This document shows, one piece after another, positions 9,264 to 18,411 of a DNA stretch of 64,000 nucleotides; positions within the stretch are counted from its first letter, which is position 1; the number at the start of each line of letters is the position of its first letter. A program made the position numbers and the translations under genes. The notes beneath the pieces were generated by a model. It searched no databases, was not told where the DNA came from, and was given only the letters and a program-made list of their open reading frames with translations. The stretch comes from JAGVSR01 sp963786675 (GTDB lineage Bacteria > Pseudomonadota > Alphaproteobacteria > Rhizobiales > Hyphomicrobiaceae), in contig CAWAZY010000004.1 of assembly GCA_963786675.1 (NCBI GenBank), forward strand, positions 310,001-374,000. The letters are read 5' to 3'.

Positions 9264-10361
9264 TCAGGCGACGGCCTGGGCGTCCGGAGAGCCCTTTGGG
9301 CCCAGGGCCCGCAGGTATGCCATGTAACTCCGATCGATACGGGCGGCGGTCGCATCGAACCCGGCCGCATGTGCCACGACCGCGGACGCCACCCGGTCAC
9401 GGGCCGCAGACACCTCCGCCGAAGGCCGCGCCAATGCGATGCCATGGCGGGCCTCAATCGCCCGTTCGATCAGACCGCGGGCGGCGCGCTCTTGGTCCAC
9501 CGACGCCAGATACTCCGCAGCGGTGGCAGCCGCCAGGACCGATCGCTCCAGACCACTGAACGTGCGCCAGACCGGAAGCGGGATCTCCAGCGCCGTCGCA
9601 GCACCATGAGGGGTCAAGAGCCCCATGACGGCATGGGGCAGCGTGCGCGCCAGTCCAATGGCATCGGCCTGGGCGAGTGACCCCCATTCCGCGGCATCGG
9701 CATGCCGATGATCCAGCGCCAACACATCGCGCTCCGCCTCCGCTTCGCTGATCGCGACAGGCTCGGCTCCCAGCGCACGGGCGACGTCGCTCGCCAGCCC
9801 GCGCGCGAAAATCCGCACGCCAGCCATCGCCTGCACGGTATCGATGGGGTGGCGTGACCAGACGGCCATTTCGGCCCCAGAATGCCCCGCGAGCAACGCC
9901 TTGACGTCCTGACCTAAGGCTAGTCCATCCCACAGTTCCTGGCCGCCGGCATCGCGCAGCCAACCCATCAAATCGTTTGCGGCGAGCGCGGTGGCGCCGG
10001 GCAGGCCCCCGATATAGGCAAAGCCGGGGTGATCAGCGACACGGGACTGTAGCGGTACGAGGCGCAGCGCATCCTGCGGTGGCGCTTGGCCTGCGAACGA
10101 CACGAGCTCGATGCGCAGTGCATCCTCGCTCATCGTTTCGATCCGGCGAGCGAGCCGCAGCGCATCGTCGGCATACCCGGCTATGGCCGGCTGCCAGGGC
10201 ATGGCCAGAATGAGTTCACGCGTCTTGGCAAAACCAGCCGGAGCTGCAAGCGGGTCGCCGGACTTGGAACTGGTCTCGGAGCCGGCATGCACCTGGGACG
10301 CCGATGCAGCCAGTGCGGCGGCGGCCGCCCCCGTCGACTTCAGAAAATCGCGACGATCCAT
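9264..10361 (-). CDS. TRAP transporter substrate-binding protein (DctP-like), Tat-exported
   Basis: The protein begins MDRRDFLKSTGAAAAALAAS, a twin-arginine signal (RRDFLK). The body matches the DctP fold used for organic acids or mannitol/chloroaromatic-type TRAP substrates. Diagnostic stretches are GGLPGATALAANDLMGWLRD and PIDTVQAMAGVRIFARGLAS followed by GAEPVAI, the ligand-contacting arginine region. No DctQ or DctM membrane subunits are nearby, so it is an orphan or serves a transporter elsewhere. Tat export fits folding in the cytoplasm before export. The substrate cannot be read from sequence. Confidence 0.75.
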   Translation of the reverse strand: MDRRDFLKSTGAAAAALAASASQVHAGSETSSKSGDPLAAPAGFAKTRELILAMPWQPAIAGYADDALRLARRIETMSEDALRIELVSFAGQAPPQDALRLVPLQSRVADHPGFAYIGGLPGATALAANDLMGWLRDAGGQELWDGLALGQDVKALLAGHSGAEMAVWSRHPIDTVQAMAGVRIFARGLASDVARALGAEPVAISEAEAERDVLALDHRHADAAEWGSLAQADAIGLARTLPHAVMGLLTPHGAATALEIPLPVWRTFSGLERSVLAAATAAEYLASVDQERAARGLIERAIEARHGIALARPSAEVSAARDRVASAVVAHAAGFDATAARIDRSYMAYLRALGPKGSPDAQAVA

Positions 10362-10443
10362 TGTCTGCTCCGCGGACCCCTACTCGCCCGCATCAAACCC
10401 TAACGCGGGCAAGAACTCAACGGCGGCGGTGGCCCCGTTTTGG

Positions 10444-10869
10444 TCATTCTTCCAGGACGGGGAGCAGGCGGCTCAGGGAGTGAAAGAAAATCTCAGGCCC
10501 TACATAACCGGCAATGCGGCCCAGTTCCCGGCCATTTTCAACGACCAGAACGGTCGGAACGCTCTCGATCGGAGCAGCGAGCTTCAGCCGGTTGACGTCC
10601 GGGGCATTGATATCGACGAACCGCATGGGCATGGCGCGTCCGCGGTCCGAGCCCTGGTAGGTTGGCGCCACATCGCGGCGGAAGATGCCGCAATAGAGGC
10701 AATTATCGACCTCGATCACCAGCAATTCGCGGCGGGCCTCGGGCAGCGCGGACGTTTCCAGATCGCCAAGGGCGCGAGCGGGGCCGACACCTGCCGGACC
10801 CAGATACGCAGGCGCCAGGGCGGCCAGGACGACGATTGAACTCAGAATGACACGCGAACGACGCGACAT
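10444..10869 (-). CDS. Periplasmic thioredoxin-like protein
   Basis: About 141 residues with a leader MSRRSRVILSSIVVLAALAP, probably exported or anchored. The thioredoxin fold carries a CLYC active site (VIEVDNCLYCGIFRRDV) and the cis-proline segment ESVPTVLVVENGRELGRIAG. Thioredoxins of this kind, for example SoxW or thiol-disulfide reductases, reduce or protect periplasmic thiols. I chose the ATG with AAGG eight bases upstream over one eight codons earlier. No sox or cytochrome maturation genes are adjacent, so the client is unknown. Confidence 0.7.
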   Translation of the reverse strand: MSRRSRVILSSIVVLAALAPAYLGPAGVGPARALGDLETSALPEARRELLVIEVDNCLYCGIFRRDVAPTYQGSDRGRAMPMRFVDINAPDVNRLKLAAPIESVPTVLVVENGRELGRIAGYVGPEIFFHSLSRLLPVLEE

Positions 10870-10986
10870 GACGCAGACCTTGGGACAGAACATTGGACCG
10901 GCATGATGCCTTCCAAGTCCCGCGCCAAAGTGTGCGCCGCTCCCGCGCCTTCAGCAAGTCTGGTTAACTCTGAAAGCCGCCGCCGC

Positions 10987-12225
10987 TCAGAAGGGCGATT
11001 GGGGCTCCAGCGAGCCCATGAAGAACACGAGCCCCATCACCAGGACGAGGGTCGAGCCGATCAATCCGGCGGCCGTTGAAACCGCCGTCGCCCAGCCGCT
11101 GCCTTCGCCGCCCAGTCGCGCGGCAAGTTCACGGGAGCCCACGGCCAACGTCGCCAGGACGGAAACGGTGAGTGCGGTTCCGATCGCCATGGCGAAGGTC
11201 GCAAACACACCGGCCCATAAGAGCCCCTGACTGAGCGCAAAGACCAGGACGAGGATCGCGCCGGTGCACGGCCTGATTCCAACCGAAAAGGCGATGGCCA
11301 GAGCCTTGCCCCACGTCAGGTCGCCTTGCAGATCCTTGGGATCGGGCATGTGGGCGTGGCCGCAACACGAGCCGTCGTCGGCGTGCTCGTGCGGGTGGTC
11401 ATGAGCATGCGCGGCGTGGGTATGGCCGTGGTGGTCGTGATGGGTATGGCCATGATCGGCACAGCCGCAGTTCGGGCCATGCCCATGGTCATGGGAATGG
11501 GCAGCGCTGGTATGCGGCGCATGACGGTGAGGCGAGACAGCTAAGCGTGGCGCGGCCGCTGCAGCCCGCCGCCTTGCCATGATCTGCCGGATCTGCCCCA
11601 CCAGAAGCCAAGCTCCGATCGCGGCGACGAACGCCCAACTGACGGTTTCGATCCATGCTTCGGCCGCACGCATCTCCAGTGAGGTCGCATTGAGTGCAAT
11701 GGCCAGTATTCCCACCAGCACGATGGCCGACAAAGCCTGAATGAAGGCGGACAGAAACGACAGCATGATGCCACGTCGGACCGTCTCATCGTTGGCGAGA
11801 ACGTAGGACGAGATAATCGCCTTGCCATGTCCAGGTCCGGCGGCGTGCAGCACGCCATAGCTGAACCCGATGAAGCCCAGAACCGCCGCTGCCGCCAGAC
11901 TGCCGGCCGATTTCAATTCCTTGACCGCATTGGCAAGTTCGCGATTGAGCCGCTGCTGCTGGGTCAGCAGCCAATTGTAGAATTCGCGCACCATTCCGGG
12001 CGGCTCTTGCGCGGCGGGTCCCGGCGGCGGACGTGCTGCCGTGAAGGCGCGATCGGGCGCTACCTGGGCGATGGCCACACTTTCGAGTGCCGTGCCGCTG
12101 ACGATCTGACGCATCTCGGTTGGGCCGTCGACCTGATGTCTCGACGACGCGGCATCACTGGACACCACGCCCACACCGAGCGCCAATACCAATGCCATCG
12201 CAATGGCGCAGAACCGCATGATCAT
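10987..12225 (-). CDS. NicO/RcnA-family nickel-cobalt (or zinc) exporter
   Basis: About 412 residues. A leader MIMRFCAIAMALVLALGVGV precedes a first membrane block with the family motif FSYGVLHAAGPGHGKAIISS. A long cytoplasmic loop is extremely rich in histidine (HSHDHGHGPNCGC, HTHHDHHGHTHAAHAHDHPH), as in RcnA. A second membrane block holds FSVGIRPCTGAILVLVFALS. The ATG overlaps the stop of the DUF1007 gene by four bases, a common pairing for this family. Divergent transcription from znuA, with a Zur-like half-palindrome between, suggests a role in metal balance. Nickel or cobalt export is the family assignment; zinc is also possible. Confidence 0.85.
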   Translation of the reverse strand: MIMRFCAIAMALVLALGVGVVSSDAASSRHQVDGPTEMRQIVSGTALESVAIAQVAPDRAFTAARPPPGPAAQEPPGMVREFYNWLLTQQQRLNRELANAVKELKSAGSLAAAAVLGFIGFSYGVLHAAGPGHGKAIISSYVLANDETVRRGIMLSFLSAFIQALSAIVLVGILAIALNATSLEMRAAEAWIETVSWAFVAAIGAWLLVGQIRQIMARRRAAAAAPRLAVSPHRHAPHTSAAHSHDHGHGPNCGCADHGHTHHDHHGHTHAAHAHDHPHEHADDGSCCGHAHMPDPKDLQGDLTWGKALAIAFSVGIRPCTGAILVLVFALSQGLLWAGVFATFAMAIGTALTVSVLATLAVGSRELAARLGGEGSGWATAVSTAAGLIGSTLVLVMGLVFFMGSLEPQSPF

Positions 12226-12902
12226 GTCTTGGCACACGACAGGTGAACGGTGGTCGCGTAGCCGAGGCCCATGCCTTCGTTGGCATTGCCCGCCGTCATC
12301 TGACCGCCGAAGGCCTCGTTGAGCCGCTGCAGATCGGCCAGATCTTTGTCCGAATCTCCGACCTTTGCCGCGCACCCCGCCGGCGCACCTTCACTCAGAC
12401 GCACAGGGTTTTCCTTCGCCAGATCGAAGGCGATGAAGAACGTCTGGTCATAGACCGCGAACTCGAAGCCTTCCGTTTCCGCCGGCAACGCTTCGGCCAA
12501 AGGCAGCGTGAAGATCAGGGACAGCTGTCCCTCCTTGTGCTCGAGGTAGTAGTCCTTCGGCGGGGCCAACGGCACCGGCTTGTCCTGCAGCCGCGCATAG
12601 GTGAAAAAATCAAACTCCTTCAGACCGTCAATATTGACCTGCGCGAGTTCGGCCAGTTCCTCCTTCGAGTAGACGCCGTCCTGGTCCTTATCGAGGCCCT
12701 GGATCGCCATGGCGGTGTACATATCATCGAAGGTCCAGCGATGCTGGAAGCCTGCCACCTTGTTCGCCTCATAGAGCACGGTGGTCGTGACATTCACCCA
12801 GACGTGAGGGTGGGCCGTTGCAGGACCAGCGGCGGCACCGGCGAAAAGTGCGATGGCCAAGCTCCCACGGCCGAGGTGTTTCGTAATGGCTGCCCAGAGC
12901 AT
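12222..12902 (-). CDS. DUF1007 family periplasmic protein
   Basis: The mature protein opens with HPHVWVNVTTTVLY, the hallmark of DUF1007, after a signal peptide ending ATAHPH. A calcium-binding-like loop DKDQDGVYSKEEL follows. The C-terminal half has KDYYLEHKEGQLSLIFTLPL and two cysteines. DUF1007 proteins are almost always encoded with NicO exporters, as here, and probably deliver or sense periplasmic metal. I picked the ATG preceded by GAGGGATG rather than one 12 codons upstream. The histidine-rich N-terminus of the mature protein could bind metal; this is inference. Confidence 0.8.
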   Translation of the reverse strand: MLWAAITKHLGRGSLAIALFAGAAAGPATAHPHVWVNVTTTVLYEANKVAGFQHRWTFDDMYTAMAIQGLDKDQDGVYSKEELAELAQVNIDGLKEFDFFTYARLQDKPVPLAPPKDYYLEHKEGQLSLIFTLPLAEALPAETEGFEFAVYDQTFFIAFDLAKENPVRLSEGAPAGCAAKVGDSDKDLADLQRLNEAFGGQMTAGNANEGMGLGYATTVHLSCAKT

Positions 12903-13198
12903 GCGATTGTCATCCCTCGAATCAAGCGTTCCGCGCATCGCGTGTGTCCGGAGTCACGACCGCCAATTGTGGATCGGCTGTCGGAACACAGTGATATAGG
13001 TGCGCCATTTGCACATCACCATGGCCCGGATACGGCAAGAACTCGTGACCAGCCCATGTTACCCGGTGCGGCAGATGATCCTGCCCGTTTTGCTTCGGGC
13101 CGGCGGACCGGCACCAACTTTAGATAATGCTCCATGATCGGGCTCAACAGTGGAAAACACCATGCCTGAGGCCGGGGTGTCATGACTTGACCACACTC

Positions 13199-13220
13199 CG
13201 GATGTTATACTATCCGAAAT
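13199..13220. promoter_or_regulatory. Degenerate Zur-box-like site between DUF1007-NicO and znuA
   Basis: GTTATA at 13204-13209, a central C, then TAT matches the left half and centre of the perfect palindrome found upstream of zur in this window (GTTATA-A-TATAAC). The right half decays to TATCCG. It lies about 125-135 bases before the znuA ATG and about 300 from the DUF1007 ATG. The rest of this roughly 440-base divergent gap shows no gene I can support. Confidence 0.45.
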
Positions 13221-13343
13221 TGGTGCGATAGACATGCGCGCAAAAGCCCCCGAGCCATTGGGAACCGGCCTAATCCAGCACTCGCGGGCGCCACTGGCGC
13301 TGGCCGCCGTCCGCCGCGTTAGAACCGACAAGGAAGAGCTTGC

Positions 13344-14414
13344 ATGGCCTTGAATTCAAACATGAAGTCCGCATGGCATCCAACCACGCTCCAAGCCCTG
13401 TTGGTGGCCGCGGGGATGTCCGCCGTACTCCTACCAGGGCATGCCATCGCCAAGGACTTGCAGGTCGTCGCCACGATCAAGCCGCTGCACGCGCTGGTGG
13501 CCCAAGTCATGGGTGACACGGGCGCCCCAACACTGCTCGTCCAAGGTGCGGCCTCGCCGCATACCTATTCACTCAAGCCATCCGACGCCAAAGCCCTCCA
13601 CGGTGCTGATGTCGTGTTCCGGGTATCGGAGAGCATCGAGCCCTTTACGCGCAAAATCGTGGCGTCTCTGCCCAAGAGCGTGCGTGTTTCAACACTCGCC
13701 GAAGCGGCGGGACTGACGCTCTTGGACACGCGCACGGGCGATACATTCGAGTCCCACGACCACCCGCATGACCACGATGCCAAGAAAGGCAAATCGCACA
13801 CCAAGGCCAAGTCCCAGCATGATCATCACGATGACCATGGTCACGCCGATCACGATGCCCATGACGACCAGCATAAGGGCGACCACCACGAAAGCCGCGA
13901 CGGTCACGTGTGGCTTGATCCGCAAAACGGGATCGCCATGGTGCGCGAGATTGCGCGCGTGCTGAAGGAGGCGTCACCCGCCGACGCGACGCAGTTCGAC
14001 GCCAATGCCGCCCAGGCCATCGCGGACATCGAGAAGACGGCGGCCGAAATCGAAGCGATCGTGCAACCCGTGCGTGGCAAGCCGTATGTGGTCTTCCACG
14101 ACGCCTATCAGTATTTCGAGGCCCGTTTCGGCATTCCCGCCATCGGCGCAATAACCGTTTCGCCCGAGGTGCAGCCCTCAGCGAAGCGGCTCACCGAAAT
14201 CCGCGCGAAGATCAAAGCGCTGAACGCCGTCTGCGTCTTCGCCGAGCCGCAGTTCAAGTCGAAGCTGGTGGCCACGGTCTTGGAGGGCACTGAGGCACGT
14301 GCCGGCACACTTGATCCGGAGGGTGCGGCGTTGGATGCGGGCCCTTCGGCCTACAGCGCACTCCTCAAGAATTTGGCGCAACAGCTCGCGTCTTGTCTCT
14401 CCGGACCGGCGTGA
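13344..14414 (+). CDS. znuA: Zinc ABC transporter substrate-binding protein ZnuA
   Basis: 356 residues with a signal peptide ending HAIAKD. The cluster A-I binding protein fold shows the zinc-ligand histidines in ASPHTYSLKPSDA, DGHVWLDPQN and VVFHDAYQYFEARF. Between the first two lies a long His/Asp-rich loop (HDHPHDHDAKKGKSH and on), the typical zinc-scavenging insertion. The start has AAGGAAGAG just upstream. ZnuB and ZnuC are not adjacent but lie about 21 kb away beside zur; a Zur-like site precedes this gene, so co-regulation is likely. It captures periplasmic Zn(II) for import. Confidence 0.92.
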   Translation: MALNSNMKSAWHPTTLQALLVAAGMSAVLLPGHAIAKDLQVVATIKPLHALVAQVMGDTGAPTLLVQGAASPHTYSLKPSDAKALHGADVVFRVSESIEPFTRKIVASLPKSVRVSTLAEAAGLTLLDTRTGDTFESHDHPHDHDAKKGKSHTKAKSQHDHHDDHGHADHDAHDDQHKGDHHESRDGHVWLDPQNGIAMVREIARVLKEASPADATQFDANAAQAIADIEKTAAEIEAIVQPVRGKPYVVFHDAYQYFEARFGIPAIGAITVSPEVQPSAKRLTEIRAKIKALNAVCVFAEPQFKSKLVATVLEGTEARAGTLDPEGAALDAGPSAYSALLKNLAQQLASCLSGPA

Positions 14415-14440
14415 GGGAGCGCAAATCCTGCCAAACAAAA

Positions 14441-14470
14441 CGGGCGGCATGAGATAATCAAGCCGCCCGC
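14441..14470. terminator. Hairpin between znuA and the L,D-transpeptidase (bidirectional)
   Basis: CGGGCGGC and GCCGCCCG pair across a 13-base loop, just after the znuA stop and before the end of the convergent gene. The T run after it is weak (CCTCTTTATATTTT), so efficiency is uncertain. Confidence 0.6.
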
Positions 14471-14512
14471 CTCTTTATATTTTGGCCCGGATCGCGTGGA
14501 CCTCGGAATTGT

Positions 14513-15247
14513 TTATTCGACGGCGACCGTCTTGGTCCGCTGGCTGGCCCGCGAAACTGTCTCGATGGCATTCTTGCGCGTGGTGTTGACGACCCGCTTG
14601 GTCTGCGGTTCTCCAGCGGCAGGCTCGCTATCGGCCACCGCGCCACCAGTCTTGAAGCGTTCCCAGGTGACGGTCACGACGGTGCCGACCGGCACCCGCG
14701 GGTAAAGATCCAGCACGTCTTCGTTGAACATGCGGATGCAGCCCTTCGAGACGGCCTGACCGATCGTCCAAGGCGCGTCGGTGCCATGGATGCGATAGGC
14801 GCTGGAGCCGAGATAGAGCGCGCGCACGCCCAGCGGGTTCATGGGATGGCCACCAGGCACCCAACGGGGCAGCTTGGGGTTCTCGCGCAGCATATCGGGC
14901 GTCGGCGTCCAGGACGGATTTTCGCGCTTCATCGTCACCGACGTTCGGCCCTGCCAGCGGCTCTGCTGGCGCGGCACGGCGATGGGATAACTCAGCGCCT
15001 GACCGGGCTTCTTCACCAGATACAGGCGGCGGTCGCCAAACGAGACGATGACCTGTCCGGGCCGGTACTTGGAGCTGAATGACACGGTGGTGCGCTTGCC
15101 GCCCCACTCGCTGTCACCACCCCACATGAAGTCGATGAGCTGGGCATGGGCCGTAACGGGGGCAGCCGTCGCCGCCATCAAGGTGACCGCGATGGCCGTC
15201 AGGGTCCGGCTCATGAAGGTGCGTACTGACATTCGTGAACTCCGCAT
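14513..15247 (-). CDS. L,D-transpeptidase (YkuD family), exported
   Basis: After a signal peptide (LTAIAVTLMAATAAPVTAHA) the catalytic domain carries YRIHGTDAPWTIGQAVSKGC followed by IRMFNED, the HGT and SxGCIRM motifs with the nucleophilic cysteine. The upstream part, VIVSFGDRRLYLVKKPGQAL, is the usual first strand pair of the domain. Such enzymes make 3-3 peptidoglycan cross-links or attach outer-membrane proteins to the wall. The C-terminal roughly 45 residues are low-complexity and basic. GGAG about nine bases before the chosen ATG supports it over the in-frame ATG 15 codons upstream. Confidence 0.88.
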   Translation of the reverse strand: MRSSRMSVRTFMSRTLTAIAVTLMAATAAPVTAHAQLIDFMWGGDSEWGGKRTTVSFSSKYRPGQVIVSFGDRRLYLVKKPGQALSYPIAVPRQQSRWQGRTSVTMKRENPSWTPTPDMLRENPKLPRWVPGGHPMNPLGVRALYLGSSAYRIHGTDAPWTIGQAVSKGCIRMFNEDVLDLYPRVPVGTVVTVTWERFKTGGAVADSEPAAGEPQTKRVVNTTRKNAIETVSRASQRTKTVAVE

Positions 15248-15628
15248 CTCGTGTCTCCGACAGGCGCCACCGGAAATTTGGTCCGGTCTCAAGTTCTGGC
15301 CGTCTCAGGGATAAGGGTCAGACCAAGGCGTCTCTATCGTTAGGGTCATTATGGTGAAGGGATCGTATACCTCAGGTTCAGTTTTTGCGGCAGGGCATTC
15401 AGGCCACACTTGAGCGGCGTTCGACAGGACTCACACACAAATTATCCAAGCTCTGTCCAAGACTTGTGCATCGGTCGGCTAATTCGTTGGCGATGTGCAC
15501 TTTTCCCGTAATTGTCGTCACTTGGAGCCTAATACCTATCGCCCGAAACTGTGTTTTTCTGTTGTGGGGCCGCCCGCGGCCTGCCGGTTTCCAGCCACGC
15601 TTAGTGTCTCTCCCCCCGGCGCACCAAA

Positions 15629-15694
15629 GTTCTTCTTATGTTCTTTATTTTCTTGACCTCCATCCAGACCTCAATTATAGAACAAAACAAGTAC
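15629..15694 (+). promoter_or_regulatory. SOS promoter of imuA-imuB-dnaE2: two LexA boxes and a sigma-70 promoter
   Basis: GTTCTTCTTATGTTC at 15629-15643 is an exact alphaproteobacterial LexA box (GTTC-N7-GTTC). A second, one-mismatch box GAAC-N7-GTAC lies at 15680-15694. Between them TTGACC (15653-15658) and TATAGA (15676-15681), 17 bases apart, form a good promoter whose -10 overlaps the second box. The remainder of the roughly 500-base gap back to the transpeptidase shows no gene. Confidence 0.82.
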
Positions 15695-15758
15695 ACGTCA
15701 GTGCGTTGCGTTCGTGAGTGGCGTTCTCTCAAGCCCCCCTGTTGCGAAGTGTCGTGTG

Positions 15759-16832
15759 ATGACCGAGGCAGTCCCTACCCCCGTATCCCTCCCTGCCCTT
15801 TCACAACACGCCTCGCACGACGCGTCCGGGCGTTGGCGTTTGTCTGAGTATCATGACGCCCGGACGCTTCCTTTCCGGAGCGGTGAGCCCCATCTCGCCG
15901 CTCCGGGCTCTCTCGCCAATTCAACCGCGATCCAGCAGCGGACCCAGATTATCGAAGGTCTGCGCCGGCGCGTTCAGGCCATCGAGCGGCCGCGCCTTGC
16001 CATGCCGCCGGAGCACGGCCCCCAGATCTCACCGCAGATCTCCCCACCGCCGGCACGCGCCACCCCGGGCAGCTGGATGCTCGGCGTGCCTGAACTGGAT
16101 GCCCTGCTGGGCCTGCAGCCCGGTCCGCTTGGCGGACTGGACCCCGCCGGCTGCCACGAAGTGAAGCCCGCTTCAGGCAAGGCGGGCGCGTACATTGCGG
16201 CGCTTGCATTTGCTTTAGCGCTCGCCCGCCGCCGTCTCGATGCACAGACACCATCCGGTCCGCAGGCGGCACGGCCCACACCGCGCATTCTCGGGTGCAC
16301 TCCGCGCATTCTCTGGTGCGCGCCGCGCCATCTCATGGCTGAGTTCGGCGCGCTGCATGCCCCGGGCCTTGCCCGCTTCGGACTTGCGCCGCAGTCGCTG
16401 CTGATGGTCGAGACCCGGCGCAACGAGGATGTGCTCTGGGTTCTGGAGGAAGCGCTGCGCTGTAAGGGGCTTCTCATCGCCATCGGCTGTCTCGACGGCC
16501 TGAAGCTCACGCCCGCGCGGCGTCTGAGCCTCGCGGCCAAGGAAGGCGGCACACCGTCCCTTCTCGTAACAGCGGCGCACACCCCGCCTGCCGGTGCCAT
16601 GGCCACACGCTGGCGCATCGGGCCGGCCCCCAGCGCGTCTCACCTCCATGATGCCCGCACACCGGGCCAGCCGCATCTCGCCGTCACTCTCGAACGCTGC
16701 CGCCGGACGCCCGTCTGCCGCGAGGTCTCTCTCACGCTGGAGTGGTCCGATGCGACGCATCGTTTCCGTATGGCTGCCCCGCTGGCCGATCGAACGGCTG
16801 CGCCGCCACACGCCTGGCGCCGTGCCGGATGA
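15759..16832 (+). CDS. imuA: ImuA, RecA-like accessory protein of SOS mutagenesis
   Basis: A diverged RecA/SulA-like protein. Recognisable parts are LGVPELDALLGLQPGPLGGL, the segment HEVKPASGKAGAYIAALAFA in place of a Walker A, and LLMVETRRNEDVLWVLEEAL. The C-terminus LTLEWSDATHRFRMAAPLAD runs into the start of imuB, which overlaps it by 83 bases. With ImuB and DnaE2 it forms the damage-inducible mutasome known from Caulobacter and Mycobacterium. The start is uncertain: an in-frame GTG lies 15 codons upstream and neither start has a clear ribosome site. Confidence 0.85.
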   Translation: MTEAVPTPVSLPALSQHASHDASGRWRLSEYHDARTLPFRSGEPHLAAPGSLANSTAIQQRTQIIEGLRRRVQAIERPRLAMPPEHGPQISPQISPPPARATPGSWMLGVPELDALLGLQPGPLGGLDPAGCHEVKPASGKAGAYIAALAFALALARRRLDAQTPSGPQAARPTPRILGCTPRILWCAPRHLMAEFGALHAPGLARFGLAPQSLLMVETRRNEDVLWVLEEALRCKGLLIAIGCLDGLKLTPARRLSLAAKEGGTPSLLVTAAHTPPAGAMATRWRIGPAPSASHLHDARTPGQPHLAVTLERCRRTPVCREVSLTLEWSDATHRFRMAAPLADRTAAPPHAWRRAG

Positions 16833-18400
16833 CCGGCCCGTGGTCCTCGCCGAAAGCGGCGCCAAAGGCCTTGTCATCACGGCGGTCAATGTGCGCGCGG
16901 CGCGGGCGGGCCTGCATCCGGGCCTCAGCCTAGCCGATGCCCGGGCCGCCGTTCCATCTCTCGTCTCCCATCCCGCCGAGACCGCGCGCGATGCCCGCGC
17001 CCTGCACCGCCTCGCGCTCTGGCTTGGCCGTTATGGCCCCGCACGCAACGTGGACGGCGCGGATGGCGTGTGGATCGACATCACCGGCGTGGCGCATCTG
17101 TTCGGCGGCGAAGAGCGTCTCATGGAGGATCTCGTGCGGCGGCTCGCGGCCTTCACCGTAACAGCCCGCGCGGGGCTCGCCGACACGCCGGGCGCTGCCC
17201 ATGCGCTCGGCCGCTTCGCCACCCGCCAGCGCGCCATCGCCATCGCCCCCGCCGGCGAAACCGGACACGCGCTGAGCGATCTGCCCGTGGATGCGCTGCA
17301 ACTCACCCCCGAGACGGTCCTCCTGCTCAAGCGGCTCGGCCTCGGCACCATCGGCCACCTCACCGGTCTGCCGCGCGCCAGCCTGGAGCGGCGTTTTGCA
17401 TCGTCCGCCTCGGCGCGCGGCAAGGCCGCCGGCGCCGCCAAACTCGCGGGCGCGGTGCTCGTGCGTCTCGATCAGGCGCTCGGCCGTTCGGCCGAACCGC
17501 GCCAGCCGCTCGGCGAGCCGCCGGTGCTCTCTGTCCGGCGCACGTGGAGCGAGCCGCTCGTCTCCTCAGAAGCGCTGATGGGCGAGATCGGCGAATTGGC
17601 GGGCGACCTCGCCGCCGCCCTCACGGCCGCGGGCCTGGGCGCACGGCGCGTTGCCCTGCACCTCTATCGCGCCGACGGCACTGTTGCTCACGCCGAGGCC
17701 GGTCTCAGCCAGGCGAGCGCCGACGCGGCGCACATGATGCAGCTCCTGGAACAGAAACTCGGCAACCTCGACGCCGGCTTCGGCATCGACGTGGCGAGCC
17801 TCGATGCGTCCCAGGCGGAACCGCTGGCCGCCCGGCAAGTCGCGCTCGACGCAGGCGGGGACGCAGCCGCCGGAACCGCTATCGCCGCACTCGTCGACCG
17901 GCTGACGAACCGCCTCGGCGCTGCCCATGTCTTTCGCATCGCCGCCCGTGCCAGTCATATCCCCGAGCGTAGCGCCGTCCGCATGCCGCCACACGCCGCC
18001 GCGACGGACACCGGAACAGGAACGCCGGAATCCCGTTCGCGGCCTCTCTTCCTTCTGTCGCCCCCCGAACGCATCAGCGTCATGGCCGAGGTGCCCGACG
18101 GCCCGCCGTTGCGTTTTACGTGGCGGCGCGTGCTCTACCCCGTGACGAAGGCCGCAGGACCCGAGCGCATCGCGCCGGAATGGTGGCGGCATCTCGCGCC
18201 GCCAGAAGCAGCACGATGCACCGGCGCAAGACGATGAAGAGGACGCCACCGCGGAGATGCCGGCACGGCGCGACCGCACGCGCGACTACTACGCCGTCGA
18301 GACCAGCGATGGCGCGCGCTTCTGGATTTTCCGCGAAGGCCGCTACGGCGAAGCATCGGGCGCAATGCCCCCGCGCTGGTTCCTGCATGGCCTGTTTTGA
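16750..18400 (+). CDS. imuB: ImuB, Y-family polymerase-like protein, frameshifted near its C-terminus
   Basis: The start MRRIVSVWLPRWPIERLRR corresponds to the first strand of a Y-family polymerase but lacks the catalytic aspartates, as expected of ImuB, which is a non-catalytic adaptor. The palm region ADGVWIDITGVAHLFGGEER and the helix-hairpin-helix stretch LKRLGLGTIGHLTGLPRA follow. The frame breaks near 18200. It resumes with RTRDYYAVETSDGARFWIFR and ends PRWFLHGLF, the standard C-terminus. ImuB couples DnaE2 to the beta clamp; I do not see a canonical QLxLF motif in the readable part. GGAG precedes the ATG inside imuA. Confidence 0.88.
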
Positions 18401-18411
18401 GGTCCAAACCG

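Noticed and set aside
13645..14151. 168-codon minus-strand frame inside znuA
   Set aside because: Shadow of znuA, which has a complete family signature on the plus strand.
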